Source of the DNA: Phocoena phocoena
Lineage: Eukaryota; Chordata; Mammalia; Artiodactyla; Phocoenidae
Direction: 5' to 3'
Length of the DNA stretch: 64,000 bases
NCBI RefSeq assembly: GCF_963924675.1
Contig: NC_089224.1
Span: 67,565,464 to 67,629,463, forward strand
In this document: in pieces, positions 24,766 through 37,434 of the stretch
Position numbering within the stretch: position 1 is the first letter of the stretch
Layout of the letters: every line of letters starts with the position of its first letter
The notes under the pieces: generated by a model
Told to the model about the DNA's origin: nothing
Databases searched by the model: none
What the model saw: the letters and a program-made list of their open reading frames with translations, nothing else
Translations under genes and position numbers: made by a program

Positions 24766-26294
24766 TATAGGGACAGGGCAGAGGAGGATCCTTGGAAGGG
24801 ATAGAGGGTTGATACTTCTTAAATCAACACACTTCTCTCTCGAGGTAGGAATGGGTATTCAGTTTACCCTTTCACTCCTGGGGCAAGGGTGGTACAGCCC
24901 TTAAGCAGTGAGGATGATGTTTAAGCTTCTGTTTGTTGTACATTCTTTGACACCTCCACCTCTGCCTGTGTTCATGCGTCTGCCTCTGCTCATCAGAAGG
25001 AAAGCCGGCAGTCTCTCATCAGTTTTGTGTTAGTTATTTTACCAGATTGAGCTGTCCTCATATTCAGAAATGTCCTTGATCAGATGAGAGAAGGCCGTAG
25101 GGGGCATCATAAATTTACAAAAACTGAAACAATGACCTTACTCATTACTAAAGGGAAGGAGACCTAAACTCGCTCCTAGTTGAAAAGGGCTGTCTGGTTG
25201 CTTAACTGTTGCAACAGCAACAGATGTATTTTCATTTCTTTCTGAAATCAAGCATTCTCCCTCCTATTTGAGTAATTACAGGTCTTCCCAGGAGGAAAAG
25301 GTGAAAAGGGAATAAGAGGGAAGGAGAGAGAGTAAGAAATGCTGTGGGAAAATTGGTGTTGTGGTGCCAGTTATGAAAAGCATAATTTGATTTGTCAGTG
25401 GTCAGTCTGATTAAGCAGAGGTTTTGGAATTGGCTAGTTCACAGGAATGGAATACAGAGCCCTAATATCCCACAGCTGTGCACCTGTATGTAGTGTTACA
25501 TTAATATTAATCTTGTCATTTTAAGCAAAGGGACTCACAGAGCATACTTTCTACCTTTTTAAACAATCCTCTGTGTCCAGAAATCACACACCCATATTAA
25601 ATAAAATGAGACTCTAAACAATGTTTGCAACACACAATGCCATTTAATGAGAAAACCACAGGCTCCATTCTGTGTTTTCACACTTCCTATCTAGGTTCAT
25701 GGATTTGAAATTATTAGTGACATTTCATGGAAATATAATAATTCAGCCCAGATTCCTCCCCCTGACAAAAATAAATCAAAATGATTATGCATAGTTTACA
25801 AATTAGACAAGTATGAGAACTAAATACCAATTAGGGAGTAGAATAAAAGTCAATAAATTATGATAAAGTAAATATTTACCTTTTCCTTTAGTTGTCAATG
25901 AGGGGAAATATAGGTGAGAACGCCCTAGAAGATGAAAAGCCTGTGTGCCAACTTGGATGACTTGAAAGTTCATTCTTTAGGTGTAATGATAAAATCCCTG
26001 AAAAGGAGCTACGAGGGGCCTTCACAGATATATCAAGGCACATAAAATCCAAGAATGCTCACCTCACAGAGCCACAAGCCCCTGGCTCACCTGCATCTGC
26101 CTATTAAGGGGAAAATAACCCTGCTATCAATCAATGGTATCTGTCATGAACGATGGTACCAGCACATCCATGAGCATTCAGAGCAACTGATGAGTTTTTT
26201 AAATACACTTAGAAAAATTTAATGATGAGTTTTGATTGCATATGTCATTTTTTTTAGCCGTTTGGTCTGAAAATGAGCTTTCAATTGCCCTTAT
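24766..26294. other. Unique upstream flank, nothing recognised
   Basis: No gene, repeat or RNA gene recognised. This is the immediate upstream flank of the TRPM3 CpG island. Confidence 0.5.
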
Positions 26295-26502
26295 CTTAGA
26301 GCAATTTTTTTTTTTTTTTTTTTTTTTTGCGGTACGCGGGCCTCTCACTGTTGTGGCCTCTCCCATTGCGGAGCACAGGCTCCGGACGTTTAGGCTCAGT
26401 GGCCATGGCTCACAGGCCCAGCCGCTCCGCAGCATGTGGATCTTCCCGGACCGGGGCACGAACCCGTATCCCATGCATCGGCAGGTGGACTCTTAGAGCA
26501 AT
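26295..26502 (-). mobile_element. CHR SINE, truncated at its 5' end, with duplication
   Basis: Read on the minus strand, the SINE ends in 'gtaccgc' plus a long A tail (seen as about 22 T at 26306-26327). The duplication cttagagcaat occurs at 26295-26305 and 26492-26502. The body stops at 'gtccacctgccgatgcat', so the first 25-30 bases of the tRNA-like head, including the usual 'ttccctggtggcgcagtgg', are missing. Confidence 0.88.
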
Positions 26503-28395
26503 ATTTTTAAAGCCTTGTTTGAAGACCATCTCTGCATTTCTTTTTGCACTTGACAAGGACCAAAAATGTCTGGGAACTGTACAAGAGGCTAAATTAGACA
26601 TGATTATAAACAAGCAGAAAATCGACCCCTTCCTCTTCTGATGTTCATTTGTCTTTTTTCAAGTTCCCTAATAGCCAGGAACTGGAAAACTAGGTTAAAT
26701 GTCTATCATATTTCTCACAAACTTAGCAGAGCATAGCAGCATCAAAACTAAGAACACGTTTAAAATCACCAGCATTGAAATTTTGGGAGCAGGCTTAGAA
26801 GCCATTTCCAGAGCACCTTAACTTTCTCAGAAGAGTCACCACAATTACAAAGGTGGATGTTAATACATTAAAAAGGTAAACGGGAAGTATGACATAAACC
26901 TTTTTTTCTCCATTGTTTCTTGGCATTAAAGAATGTGAATATAAATGAAGATTAAGGCAAAATTACTTATATTGTTAAATAATAGATTTTCTACATAAAA
27001 TTTTAAAATTTTTATGCATGAATCAATCAAAATATAATATTGTGAAGTGTTCTGGAAAGTGAACTTCAAGTAGGACTCAAAAAATTTTTTTTCAAGAAAA
27101 TATTAGATGCCAAAGGTCATCTGTTAGCCCTAGATACTCTATGAACACACATGGTCCTAATAGCCTGTTGAGTCTATTATGAGTCTATAATCAGAAGAAA
27201 CTCTCTCCAAATCCCATTTGCTCTGGGTCACATGGCCATGCACTGTATTGCAGGAGAGTTAACAGTAAATATATTTTCCTTTTGTTATTTCTAGTACATG
27301 TAAACCCACAGGCATGCCCTGGGACTAACTAGATCAAGCAAAGTGTGAGAGGGGAGAGTAAACATAGAGAAAGTGACGAAAACTACAAAGCCATGTTTGG
27401 TCCACAATTTCTCCTCACAAAATAAGAGAATATGAAACACATTTCATCAATTTTAACACTCTCAATTTTTTACATTTTAACCTCTCTGAAATCGGGATGC
27501 TTTTTATAATAGACGGTATCTCAAATTCAGACTAATACGTTTTACTGAATCATAGAGATTTACAGTGAGATAGACACTTAGAGGTCTGTCCTTAGAAACC
27601 CAACAAGCTATCATTCATCCTCTGCCTAAACATTCAGTCTGCAGCATTAGATATCTTCTTTCTCATAAGCAGGACATTTCCTTACTAAACAATTTTAAGC
27701 ATTAGAAGCTCATCCTTACAAACTAAGCTGAAACCCATGCCTTCTACCCTTATTTCAAATTCTAGAGTCACCCTAATTTAACATATGTTCTTTTCCTCAT
27801 GATAGTCATCAGGTCCTTGAAGATGGCCTTTACAAGCTGCCTAACTTTTATCTTCTCTTAAGTTAAACAATGTCTGGTTCCTTTTGTCACATCCTCACAC
27901 ACATGGAGGAGCAAAGTCAGAGCTCGCATTCTAGCATACTAAGAAATTTGAAAATGGTGAGTGTGAAATGAATTTGGAGCCAACTGCTTTGTGAATTCAC
28001 TAAAAGCTTAATCACTATGACTAGACTCACAGTGAAGTGGGATTAGTCAATACCCATGAAGCAGGAGATAGGATGTGTTTAGTTATGATTAGATTCCCTT
28101 CAGTAGATATGAGGCTGATTCTCACACAAGCCAAACAAATGTGAGAGCTGACACAATTACTCCTGTAATTCGAGCAAAACGATCTCCCAAAGCCCACGAC
28201 TGTTAATGAAGAAAAGGAGCAGTAGGGTTATCCTGGTTATATAAGTTTGCCATCTATGTGGATGAAATTCTCTGGGGATCCCCTCCTGAAAACAATGTCA
28301 TACCTTTCCTGAAATACCAGCTGATACAGCTGGTACACACCCAAGTCCTCCCTGCAGGAGTCATTGCAGGTCAGAGAATCTAGCTGCATATCTGC
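26503..28395. other. Unique flank, nothing recognised
   Basis: A+T-rich unique sequence without recognisable coding motifs or repeats. Confidence 0.5.
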
Positions 28396-28500
28396 ACTGT
28401 TTCTTTTCTTTCTTTCCTTCCTTCCTCCCTCCCTCCCTTCCTTCCTTTCTTCTTTCTCCTCTCTCTCTCTCTCTTCCACTCTCCTTTCCCCCTTCTTTCC
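28396..28500. repeat. CT-rich (pyrimidine) microsatellite
   Basis: A patchwork of TTTC, TTCC, TCCC and CT units. All bases are pyrimidines for most of its length, making it a candidate for triplex (H-DNA) structure. The open frames spanning it are low-complexity (S/L/F or E/R/K) and not genes. Confidence 0.9.
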
Positions 28501-28889
28501 TATTTTTAATTTTTCTGTAGACCATTCCCTCAACATAAAACAAAATCCTCCAATTGCCCACTAAACACATTATGATTTGTAGAAATTTTTAGTATAAACC
28601 CTCTTTATCTTTCATTGATGTATTTGCATAAAAACACTTTTCCCTCTTTCTCAATCTACACGGTTTTTTAAAATTTTATTTCAAAATTAAAAGATCATGA
28701 CTAAAGTAAGTTGTATAAGAATTATAAAAATAAATTAATAGAATTGAAAATAATTTAATGATTAAAACTGGGGAAAAAGGGAGAGAGAACAAAAAAAGGA
28801 AAGCGTAAGTGAACTAAATTCTTATCTATTATAAAATAATGTCTAAGATTTTTAAATATTAATATAATACTAGCAACAGAATGGCGAAA

Positions 28890-29350
28890 ATTCTGTAGAT
28901 AGAAAATTTAAGCAGACAAAAAAATACCAAGTGTTGCCAAGGATGTGGAGCAACTGGAACCCTCACACTGCTGGTGGGAGTATACTGGTACAACTATTTT
29001 GGAGAACTATTCTGCACTGTCTACCAAAGCTGATGATATACATACTATGACCCTGCAATTCTACTCCAAGGTATATACCCAACAGAAATGCATGCACACG
29101 ATCAATAAAATACTGAAAAAACAGTCACAGCAGCACTATTTGTAAAAGTCCCAAACTAGAAACTACACAAATGCCCATCAGCATAAATATGGATATATAA
29201 GTTTGGGAATAGTATACAGTAACAAGAATGAATGAATCACTGTTACATGCAAAACCATGGATGAAGTAATAAGAATAATGTAGTGTAGACAAATGTAAAA
29301 ATAAGAATAATAAAGTAGAAAAAATACAAAAGTTCACTTCCACCAGATTG
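28890..29350 (+). repeat. Old L1 3' end
   Basis: The ORF2-end pattern is readable: 'gttgccaaggatgtggagca', 'ctcacactgctggtgggagt', 'tgaccctgcaattctactcc' and 'caaatgcccatcagcataaa'. Divergence is high and the reading frame is broken. The A-rich boundary is vague. Confidence 0.7.
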
Positions 29351-30544
29351 CTCTACAGTTATCACTAATACCTCTATTTTAAAGAAATGAAACTGGAAAT
29401 TAGATGCTACATGATGGATGTGGTTTATGTAAAGAGGTAAATCAGAGGTTCAATGACTAGTACCATTGTCAAAGAAAAGACTTTATCCTTATATCAAAAA
29501 CAGTAAATAAATATAATGTTTTAAGTTAAAATACGTTGTTTAAGCTTAACTGACTTTTCAACTGATATAGGATTCAGCTATCCCCAGGAGGAACTGGTCT
29601 TGCTGACAGTCAAAGAAATTGGTTGCTACCCATCTAGAAGGGACACATGTTTTCTCAAACTGCTTTTCTGACATCATGGATACCTGAACTTTTGTAATTC
29701 CACTACTTTTCTTCTTTAAAAATGCCACTCCTTCTTCAATGAGTAATCCTTTAAATTTTATCACTCATTAGCACCTTTCTAAAGTCAAGATTTTTTTAGG
29801 TGTGTAGCAAGAACTCCAGGAGACTGGGAGAGGATACACAGATGTGGTAAGGTGAGGTACAGAATGCAGCACCTGCAGGTTTCTAAAGGGAAACTATTGT
29901 TTCCTTCCTCCTCCTGAGTTAGACCACTAAAACAGAAGGCAATCATTTCTTCTAAAGTCCAGTTATTTCTGTTTGTCCAGTATAAAGAGCAAGAAAACAT
30001 CAAAGGTCAGCTTCAAAACGAACACAGGGTCTAATCACTAGAGGAAGACTTTACTTTTTCTCATTTTGAATTTTTAAGAAAGTATGAATATCTAAAAGCA
30101 CCACACAGGTCAATAAAACTATTCAGTAATGTCCTACACAGTTAGGTCCAGCACTTAAACACGTTTAGTTTCCTAAATGTAAGTGTATTAAATGGCTTTA
30201 TGAAACTAAAATTTTAAACTGCCCACTGGAATAATTTTGTGCAATTTTGTCCTTTTCTGCAAAAGGACAAGTAGTGTCATCTACTCCGATACAAAACAGA
30301 GTGAAAAGGGAACATGTAAGTGACCATGCAAAACTCCCATATTTCTTAAAGTCACAATTTCTATTCACACTGGAAAAGAATTATTCAAATGTGATTTTTG
30401 AATTTGAGCATATTAATTAGAATCCTATTAAGCATTTTTCACTACTCAAAACAGAACAAATTTGTGCATTTTCCCCCCCAAAGTATAAAGGTGAATGAAG
30501 TGAAAGCAATTAGTTAAACAAGAAACAGCAGCTTAGTAACCTTT

Positions 30545-30994
30545 TCATCTTTGATGTATTTCAAAGTTAATTTCCTCCAACTCATGCAAAATCATTATGG
30601 GGGCTTGAGAAGAGTCTGAAGGCAGAGGCTCAATGAACAAACTAAAACTCTCAAGTGCTTCACATTTCTCCTTTGACTTCCACAAAAGAAACAAAGCCAA
30701 CAAGATGCTAAAAATGAGACAAGCTATTGTCATTGACACAATGTATTCCATTACAAATTATCTTTGCCTGGTGAATGGGCTCTTAAGAGGTTCAGTAGAT
30801 ACTCCAATGCCTACTATAACACTTGAGACTAAAAGATGGTTTGTATTAATTTGGGTTAAAAGAAATACATGTACCAAATAATGTAGAGTTATGCCATTTA
30901 GCTGGAAAGAAAGTTGGTCTGATTGTCTGAAAGGTATGAAGTATGTTGCAAAAATGAAAGAACTTACATGTCCAGTTTGGTGGCTTGAAAACAA
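30545..30994 (-). other. Unrecognised frame with a membrane-spanning segment (possible microprotein or gene relic)
   Basis: An ATG at 30751 opens a 68-codon frame. It has a strongly hydrophobic segment of about 20 residues (around positions 4-24, IVSMTIACLIFSILLALFLLW), then a basic stop-transfer run (KSKEK), then a 40-residue polar, acidic tail. The same frame is open upstream for another 78 codons to 30994, separated only by one TAA at 30758-30760. A 'ccatcttttag' acceptor-like site lies inside this upstream part. No family is recognised. It could be a small single-pass protein, a broken type I membrane-protein exon, or chance. It is on the same strand as TRPM3, about 6.8 kb upstream of its start codon. 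Nothing else is recognised in 29351-31607. Confidence 0.3.
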
Positions 30995-31607
30995 AATTCA
31001 TCACTGTTGAAACTACAATAAGATGTAAAGCAATGCCAAACTGGTTAAAATAAAAACTTAACCAAAATGAGAATGCAAATGGGAAAGTCATAGTGCTCTA
31101 AACGCTTCTTTTCTGTTAAGGCTTTATTGGCAAATGTTTCTTCTACCTAAAGGTGAACATTTAAGTGACTTTTAAGATCTCTAACAACAAGGTGCCTCAG
31201 TATTTGTTCACTGGTTAGTTAGCTTCACTTCTTACTTTCTACCAGTATTTTTCAACCAGACCTAACGTGGAGTCATGGCAAACACATGAAGCACTCCTGT
31301 TCATTACTTCCATCATACCCACTAATACAGATGGATGCTATGAACTGTTCACCTGTGTGAACAACTTTGCAAGATGGTTGAAAGTTTCCAGCCAGCTTTT
31401 CTATGCATGTATAGAAATCTATGTATCTGTCATGACCACATTCTTTCCAAATTACTTTATGAAGTAAAGTAAGCACACTGATTTAGATCATGGCAGTAAT
31501 TTTAGTTTCAAGTGTCAACAATTTATTCATGTAGTATTCAAAAGTGTCCGTAAAACTCCAAGTAGGATACGAGAAACTAAAACATTAATAACAATCGTAT
31601 TAAAATG

Positions 31608-31655
31608 GTTAACATTTATTAAGCACTTACTATGTGCCAGGTTTTTAGGGACAGG
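31608..31655 (+). repeat. MIR or L2 fragment split by an L1 (left part)
   Basis: 'aacatttattaagcacttac' and 'tatgtgccagg' belong to the widespread MIR/L2 end. A plausible right part ('acaattatgaggtacag') follows the L1 at about 35247. Confidence 0.45.
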
Positions 31656-34600
31656 GACTTTAACATCTCACTTACACCAATAGACAGATCATCCAAACAG
31701 AAAATTAATAAGGAAACACAAGCTTTAAATGACACAATAGACTAGACAGCTTTAATTGATATTTATAGCACATTCCATCCAAAAACAGCAGGTAAAACTT
31801 TCAAGTGCACACAGAACATTCTCCAGGATATATCACATTTTGGGTCACAAATCAAGCCTCGGTAAATTTAAGAAAATTGAAATCATATCAAGCACCTTTT
31901 CTGACCACAACACTATGAGATTAGAAATCAATTACAGGGAAAAAAACGTAAAAAGCACAAACACATGGAAGCTAAACAATACATTACTAGATAACCAAGA
32001 GATCACTGAAGAAATCAAAGAGGAAATCAAAAAATACCTAGAGACAAATTACAACAAAAACACGACGATCCAAAACCTATGGGATGCAGCAAAAGCAGTT
32101 CTAAGAGGGAAGTTTATAGCAATACAAGCCGACCAAGCCTACAAGAAACAAGAAAAATCTCAAATAAACAATCTAACCTTACACCTAAAGAAAGCAGAGA
32201 AAGAGCAAACAAAACCCAAAGTTAACAGAAGGAAAGAAATCATAAAGATCAGAGCAGAAATAAATGAAATAGAAACAAAGAAGGCAATAGCAAAGATCAA
32301 TAAAACTAAAATCTAGTTCTTTCAAAAGATAAACAAAATTGATAAACCTTTAGCCAGACTCATCAAAAAAAACAGGGAGAGGACTCAAATCAATAAAATG
32401 AGAAATAAAAAAGGAGAAGTTACAACGGACACCGCAGAAATACAAAGCACCCTAAGAGACTACTACAAGCAACTCTATGCCAGTAAAATGGACAACCTGG
32501 AAAAAATGGACAAATTCTTAGAAAGCTATAACCTTCCAAGACTGAACCAGGAAGAAATAGAAAATATGAACAGACCAATCACAAGTAATGAAATTGAAAC
32601 TGTGTTTAAACATCTCCCAACAAACAAAAGTCAAGGACCAGATGGCTTCACAGGTGAATTCTATCAAACATTGAGAGAAGAGCTAACACTCATCCTTCTC
32701 AAACTCTTCCAAAAAAATTGCAGAGGAATGAACGCTCCCAAACTCATTCGATGAGGCCAGCATCACCCTGATACCAAAGCCAGACAAAGACACTACAACA
32801 AAAGAAAATGACAGACCAATATCATTGACGAACATAGATGCAAAAATCCTCAACAAAATACTAGCAAACAGAATCCAACAACACATTAAAAGGATCATAC
32901 ACCATGATCAAGTGGGATTTATCCGAGGGATTCAAGGATTCTTCAATATATGCAAATCAATTAATTTGATACACCATATTAACAAATTGAAGAATAAAAA
33001 CCATATGATCATCTCAATAGATGCAGAAAAAGCTATTGACAAAATTCAACACCCACTTATGATAAAAACTCACCAGAAAGTGCACATAGAGCAAACCTAC
33101 CTCAACATAATAAAGGCCATATATGACAAATCCACAGCAAACATCATTCTCAATGCTGAAAAACTGAAAGCATTTCCTCTAAGATCAGGAACAAGACAAG
33201 GATGTCCACTCCCACCACTATTATTCAACATAGTTTCGGAAGTTCTAGCCATGGCAATCAGAGAATAAAAAGAAATAAAAGGAACACAAATTAGAAAAGA
33301 AGTAAAGCTGTCACTGTTTGCAGATGACATGATATTATACATAGAGAATCCTAAAGATGCCACCAGAAAACTACTAGAGCTAATCAATGAATTTGGTAAA
33401 GTTGCAGGATACAAAATTAGTGCACAGAAACCTCTTGCATTCCTATACACTAATGATGAAAAATCTGAAAGAGAAATTACGGAAATACTCCCATTTACCA
33501 CTGCAACAAAAAGAATAAAATACCTAGGAATAAACCTATCCAGGGAGACAAAACACCTGTATGCAGAAAACTATAAGACACCGTTGAAAGAAATTAAAGA
33601 TGATACCAACAGATGGAGAGATATACCATGTCCTTGGATTGGAAGAATCAATATTGTGAAAATGACTATACTACCTGAAGCAATCTACAGATTCAGTGCA
33701 ATCCCTATCAAATTACCAACAGCACTTTTTACAGAACTAGAACAAAAAAATCTTAAAATTTCTATGTAGACACAAAAGACTCCGAATAGCCAAAGCAGTC
33801 TTAAGGGAAAAAAATGGAGCTGGAGGAATCAGACTCCCTGACTTCAGACTTTACTACAAAGCTACAGTAATCAAGACAATATGGTACTGGCACAAAAACA
33901 GAAATACAGATGAATGGAACAGGACAGAAAACCCAGAAATAAACCCACGCACCTATGGTCGACTAATCTATGACAAAGGAGACGAGGATATACAGTGGAG
34001 AAAAGACAGTCTCTTCAATAAGTGGTGCTGGGAAAACTGGACAGCTACACGTAAAAGAATGAAATTAGAACACTCCCTAACACCATAAACAAAAATAAAC
34101 TCAAAGTGGATTAGAGACCTAAATGTAAGACCGGACACCATAAAACTCTTAGAGGAAAGCATAGGAAGAACAGTCTTTGACATAAATCACAGCAAGATCT
34201 TTGATCCACCTCCTAGAGTAATGGAAATAAAAACAAAAATAAACAAATGGGACCTAACGAAGCTTAAAAGCTTTTTGAAAGCAAAGGAAACTACAAACAA
34301 GACAAAAAGACAACCCTCAGAATGGGAAAAAATATTTGCAAATGAATCATCGGACAAAGGATTAATCTCCAAAATATACAAACAGCTCATGCAGCTCAAT
34401 ATTAAAAAGACAACCCAATCAAAAAATGGGCAGAAAACCTAAATAGACATTTCTCCAAAGAGGACATACAGATGGCCAAGAAGCACACGAAAAGCTGCCC
34501 AACATCACTAATTATTAGAGAAATGGAAATCAAAACTACAATGAGGTATCACCTCATACCAGTTAGAATGGGCATCATCAGAAAACCTACAAACACAAAT

Positions 34601-35246
34601 GCTGGAGAGGGTGTGGGGAAAGGGAACCCTCTTGCACTGTTGGTGACAATGTAAATTGATACAGCCACTGTGGAGTACAGTATGGAGGCTCCTTAAAAAA
34701 TTAAAAAAAGAATTACCATATGACCCAGCAATCCCACTACTGGGCATATACCTAGAGAAAACCATAATTCAAAAAGACACATGCACCCCAGTGTTCATCG
34801 CAGCACTATTTACAATAACCAGGTCATGGAAGCAGCCTAAATGCCCATCAACGGACGAATGGATAAAGAAGATGTGGTACATATATACAATGGAGTATTA
34901 CTCAGCCATGAAAAGGAACGAAATTGGGTCGTTTGTAGAGACGTGCATGGATCTACAGATTGTCATGCAGAGTGAAGTATGTTAGAAAGAGAAAAACAAA
35001 TATCGCACAGTAACACATATATGTGGAGCCTAGATAAATGGTACAGATGAACTGGTTTGCAGGGAAGAAATAGAGACCCAGATGTAGAGAACAAGCATAT
35101 GGACACCAAGTGGGGAAAGCAGTGGGGGGTGGTGGTGGGGTTGGTGGTGTGCTGAATTGGGAGATTGGGATTGACATGTGTACACTGATGTGTATAAGAT
35201 GGATGACTAATAAGAACCTGCTGTATAAATAAATAAATAAAATTCA
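31655..35246 (+). mobile_element. L1 copy A: ORF2 (no 5' end) to 3' UTR
   Basis: About 3.6 kb, 5'-truncated inside ORF2 after the endonuclease domain. Reverse-transcriptase landmarks are visible: [12 protein letters not shown] with HHDQVGFI, the block [18 protein letters not shown], and the catalytic FADDM near 33320. The frame is broken by an extra A near 32710, an in-frame TAA near 33267, a frameshift near 33769 and a TAA near 34087, so it is dead. It ends in an (AAAT)n tail. Positions 32981-34985 form one arm of the perfect inverted repeat. No clear target duplication is seen. Confidence 0.92.
32981..34985 (+). repeat. Left arm of a 2-kb perfect inverted repeat
   Basis: Position x pairs with 72831 minus x on the other strand. 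The offset is constant across the arm, so there are no gaps. I compared many 60-base lines directly and found no mismatch, and all open frames in the two arms translate identically. Matching stops at 32980/39851 on the outer side. On the inner side it stops just after 34985/37846, at a 4-bp indel. Confidence 0.9.
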
Positions 35247-35255
35247 AAAACAATT

Positions 35256-36030
35256 ATGAGGTACAGAAAATAGTACAATTCAGGAGTCTTGGTATTTGCT
35301 AGAGAGATAAGGAACTTGGGCCAATTATCCTGCACATTCTCCCTTCTCCTCTACTTTGATATCAGAATGCTGAAAAAAATCCAGCTAAAACAAATTTAAA
35401 ACATGAAAAGAAGTAAAAAACTGGTGATGTTTACCCCACCACATGGCTTGGTTGTGGTGGAGGCAAGGAAATTGTGGGTTGAGGTACAGTAAGAGCCCTC
35501 AGTTATTTTAAAAAATAATCATTGGTGGGTAGAGCTGCCACCTCCCCACCAACTGCCTCCATGACTCATGGCCCATTCCCCATCAGCCCTGGGGAGCAAG
35601 TATGGGGGTGGCTGGGTGATAGACCTCATGTAGTATTCAGTTGTTAGCTTACAAGTTTGGCTAGCAATCCAGCTGGTGAGAAGTGTTTCCCAAAGCACTG
35701 AAATGCCTGATAATGTCATCCTGGATTAGGCCAAAATCAAACAGCAGATAAAATAGTAGAAACTTATACAAATAAGCATATTATCATCATTATCATTCAT
35801 AACCCCTAGCACCATCACTGCTGTTGTACTGGAAATGAGAAATCAAGAACTGGGTGGCTTTTCTCCATTAAATAAATTGCCAGCATTTGCCTTACAGCAG
35901 TTTCAATGTGTATATTTATATCTGTTGCAACTATTTTCCGCCATACTCTCACAGGGCTATTGGGAAAATTTTAAATTGATTATGTAAGCAAAAAGGGAAA
36001 CAATATACAGGTGCCAGACTTTACTTTAAA
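35256..36030. other. Unique sequence between L1 copies
   Basis: No gene or clear repeat, apart from a few bases at the left that probably belong to the split MIR. Confidence 0.5.
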
Positions 36031-37415
36031 ATGTGGAGATTGGTTCAAGACTGGAGAGTAGAAGGACGTGTGCTCACTCCCTCTTGCAAGGGCACCCGAA
36101 TCACAACTAGCTGCTGAACAGTCATCAACAGTAAGACACCGGAACTCACCAAAAAAGATACCCCACATCCAAAGACAAAGGAGAAGCACAATGAGACAGT
36201 AGGAGGGGCGCACTCACAATAAAATCAAATCTCATAACCACTGGGTGGGTGACTCACAAAATGGAGAAGAATTATACCACAGAAGTTCACCCCCGGGAGT
36301 GAAGGTTCTGAGCCCCACACATCAGGCTTCCCAACCTGGGGGTCCGGCAACGGAAGGAGGAATTCCCAGAGAATCAGATTTTGAAGGCTAGTGGGATTTG
36401 ATTGCAGGACTTCAACAGCACTGAGGGAAATAGAGACTCCACTCTTGGAGGGCACACACAAAGTAGTGTGCACATCGGGACCCAGGGGGAAGGAGCAGTG
36501 ACCCCACAGGAGACAAAACTAGACCTACCTGCTAGTGTTGGAGGGTCTCCTGCGGAGGTGGGGGGTGGCTGTGTCTCACCGTGAGGACAAGGACACTGTC
36601 AGCAGAAGTTCTGGGAAGTACTCTTTGCCGTGAGCCCTCCCGGAGTCTGCCATTAGCCCCACCAAAGAGACTGTAGCTTCCATTGCTGGGTCGCCTCAGC
36701 CAAACAGCCAACCAGGAGGGAACTCAGCCCCACCCATGAGCGGGCAAGCAGATTAAAGTTTTACTAAGCTCTACCTAAGAGAGCAACACCCAGCTCTACC
36801 CACCACCAGTCCCTCCCATCAGGAAATGTGCACAAGCCTCTTAGATAATCTCATTCACCAGAGGGCAGAAAGCAGAAGCAATAAGAACTAAAATCCTGCA
36901 GCCTATGGAATGAAAACCACATTCACAGAAAGATTCAAAAAAATGAAAGAGCAGAGGACTGTGTACCAGATGAAAGAACAAGATAAAACCCCAGAAAAAC
37001 AATAAAATGAAGCGGAGATAGGCAATCTTCCAGAAAAAGAGTTCAGAATAATAATAGTGAAGATGATCCAGGACCTCAGAAAAAGAATGCAGGTAAAGAT
37101 TGAGAAGATGCAAGAAATGTTGAACAAAGGCCTAGAAGAATTAAAGAACAAACAGAGATGAACAACACAATAACTAAAATGAAAAATATACTAGCAGGAA
37201 TCAGTAGCAGAAGAACAGAGAAGTGACCTGAAAGACAGAATGGTGGAATTCATTGCCATGGAACAGAATAAAGAAAAAGAATGGAAAGAAATGAAGACAG
37301 CCTAAGAGACCTCTGGGACAACATTAAATGCACCAACATTCGCATTATAGGGGTACCAGAAGGAGAAGAGAGAAAGGACACGAAAAAATATTTGAAGAGA
37401 GTATAGTTAAAAACT
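36031..37415 (+). mobile_element. L1 copy C: 5' UTR and first part of ORF1
   Basis: It begins near the usual cetartiodactyl L1 5' end ('ggttcaagactggagagtag', 'gtgtgctcactccctcttgc'). It passes through the 5' UTR and into ORF1-type sequence from about 36910 ('agaaagattcaaaaaaatga', 'ggaatcagtagcagaagaac', 'gcctaagagacctctgggac'). It stops abruptly at 'gttaaaaacttccct', within ORF1, with no tail. Frameshifts break ORF1. A 5'-intact but 3'-truncated L1 is the reverse of the usual pattern and points to a later deletion or rearrangement. Confidence 0.88.
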
Positions 37416-37434
37416 TCCCTGTGTGTCCTCGGAA

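Noticed and set aside
26199..26641. Overlapping frames of 67-104 codons
   Set aside because: They are translations of the CHR SINE in several frames and on both strands; the same peptides recur at 41900-42100 and 63390-63716.
29558..30003. Two minus-strand frames of 68 and 72 codons near the membrane-protein-like frame
   Set aside because: They have no hydrophobic or domain pattern, are in unrelated frames and have no splice signals linking them, so I did not treat them as exons of the same gene.
31756..34985. Reverse-transcriptase open frames
   Set aside because: They are broken L1 ORF2 pieces with frameshifts and stops, so they are reported as one dead L1 rather than as genes.
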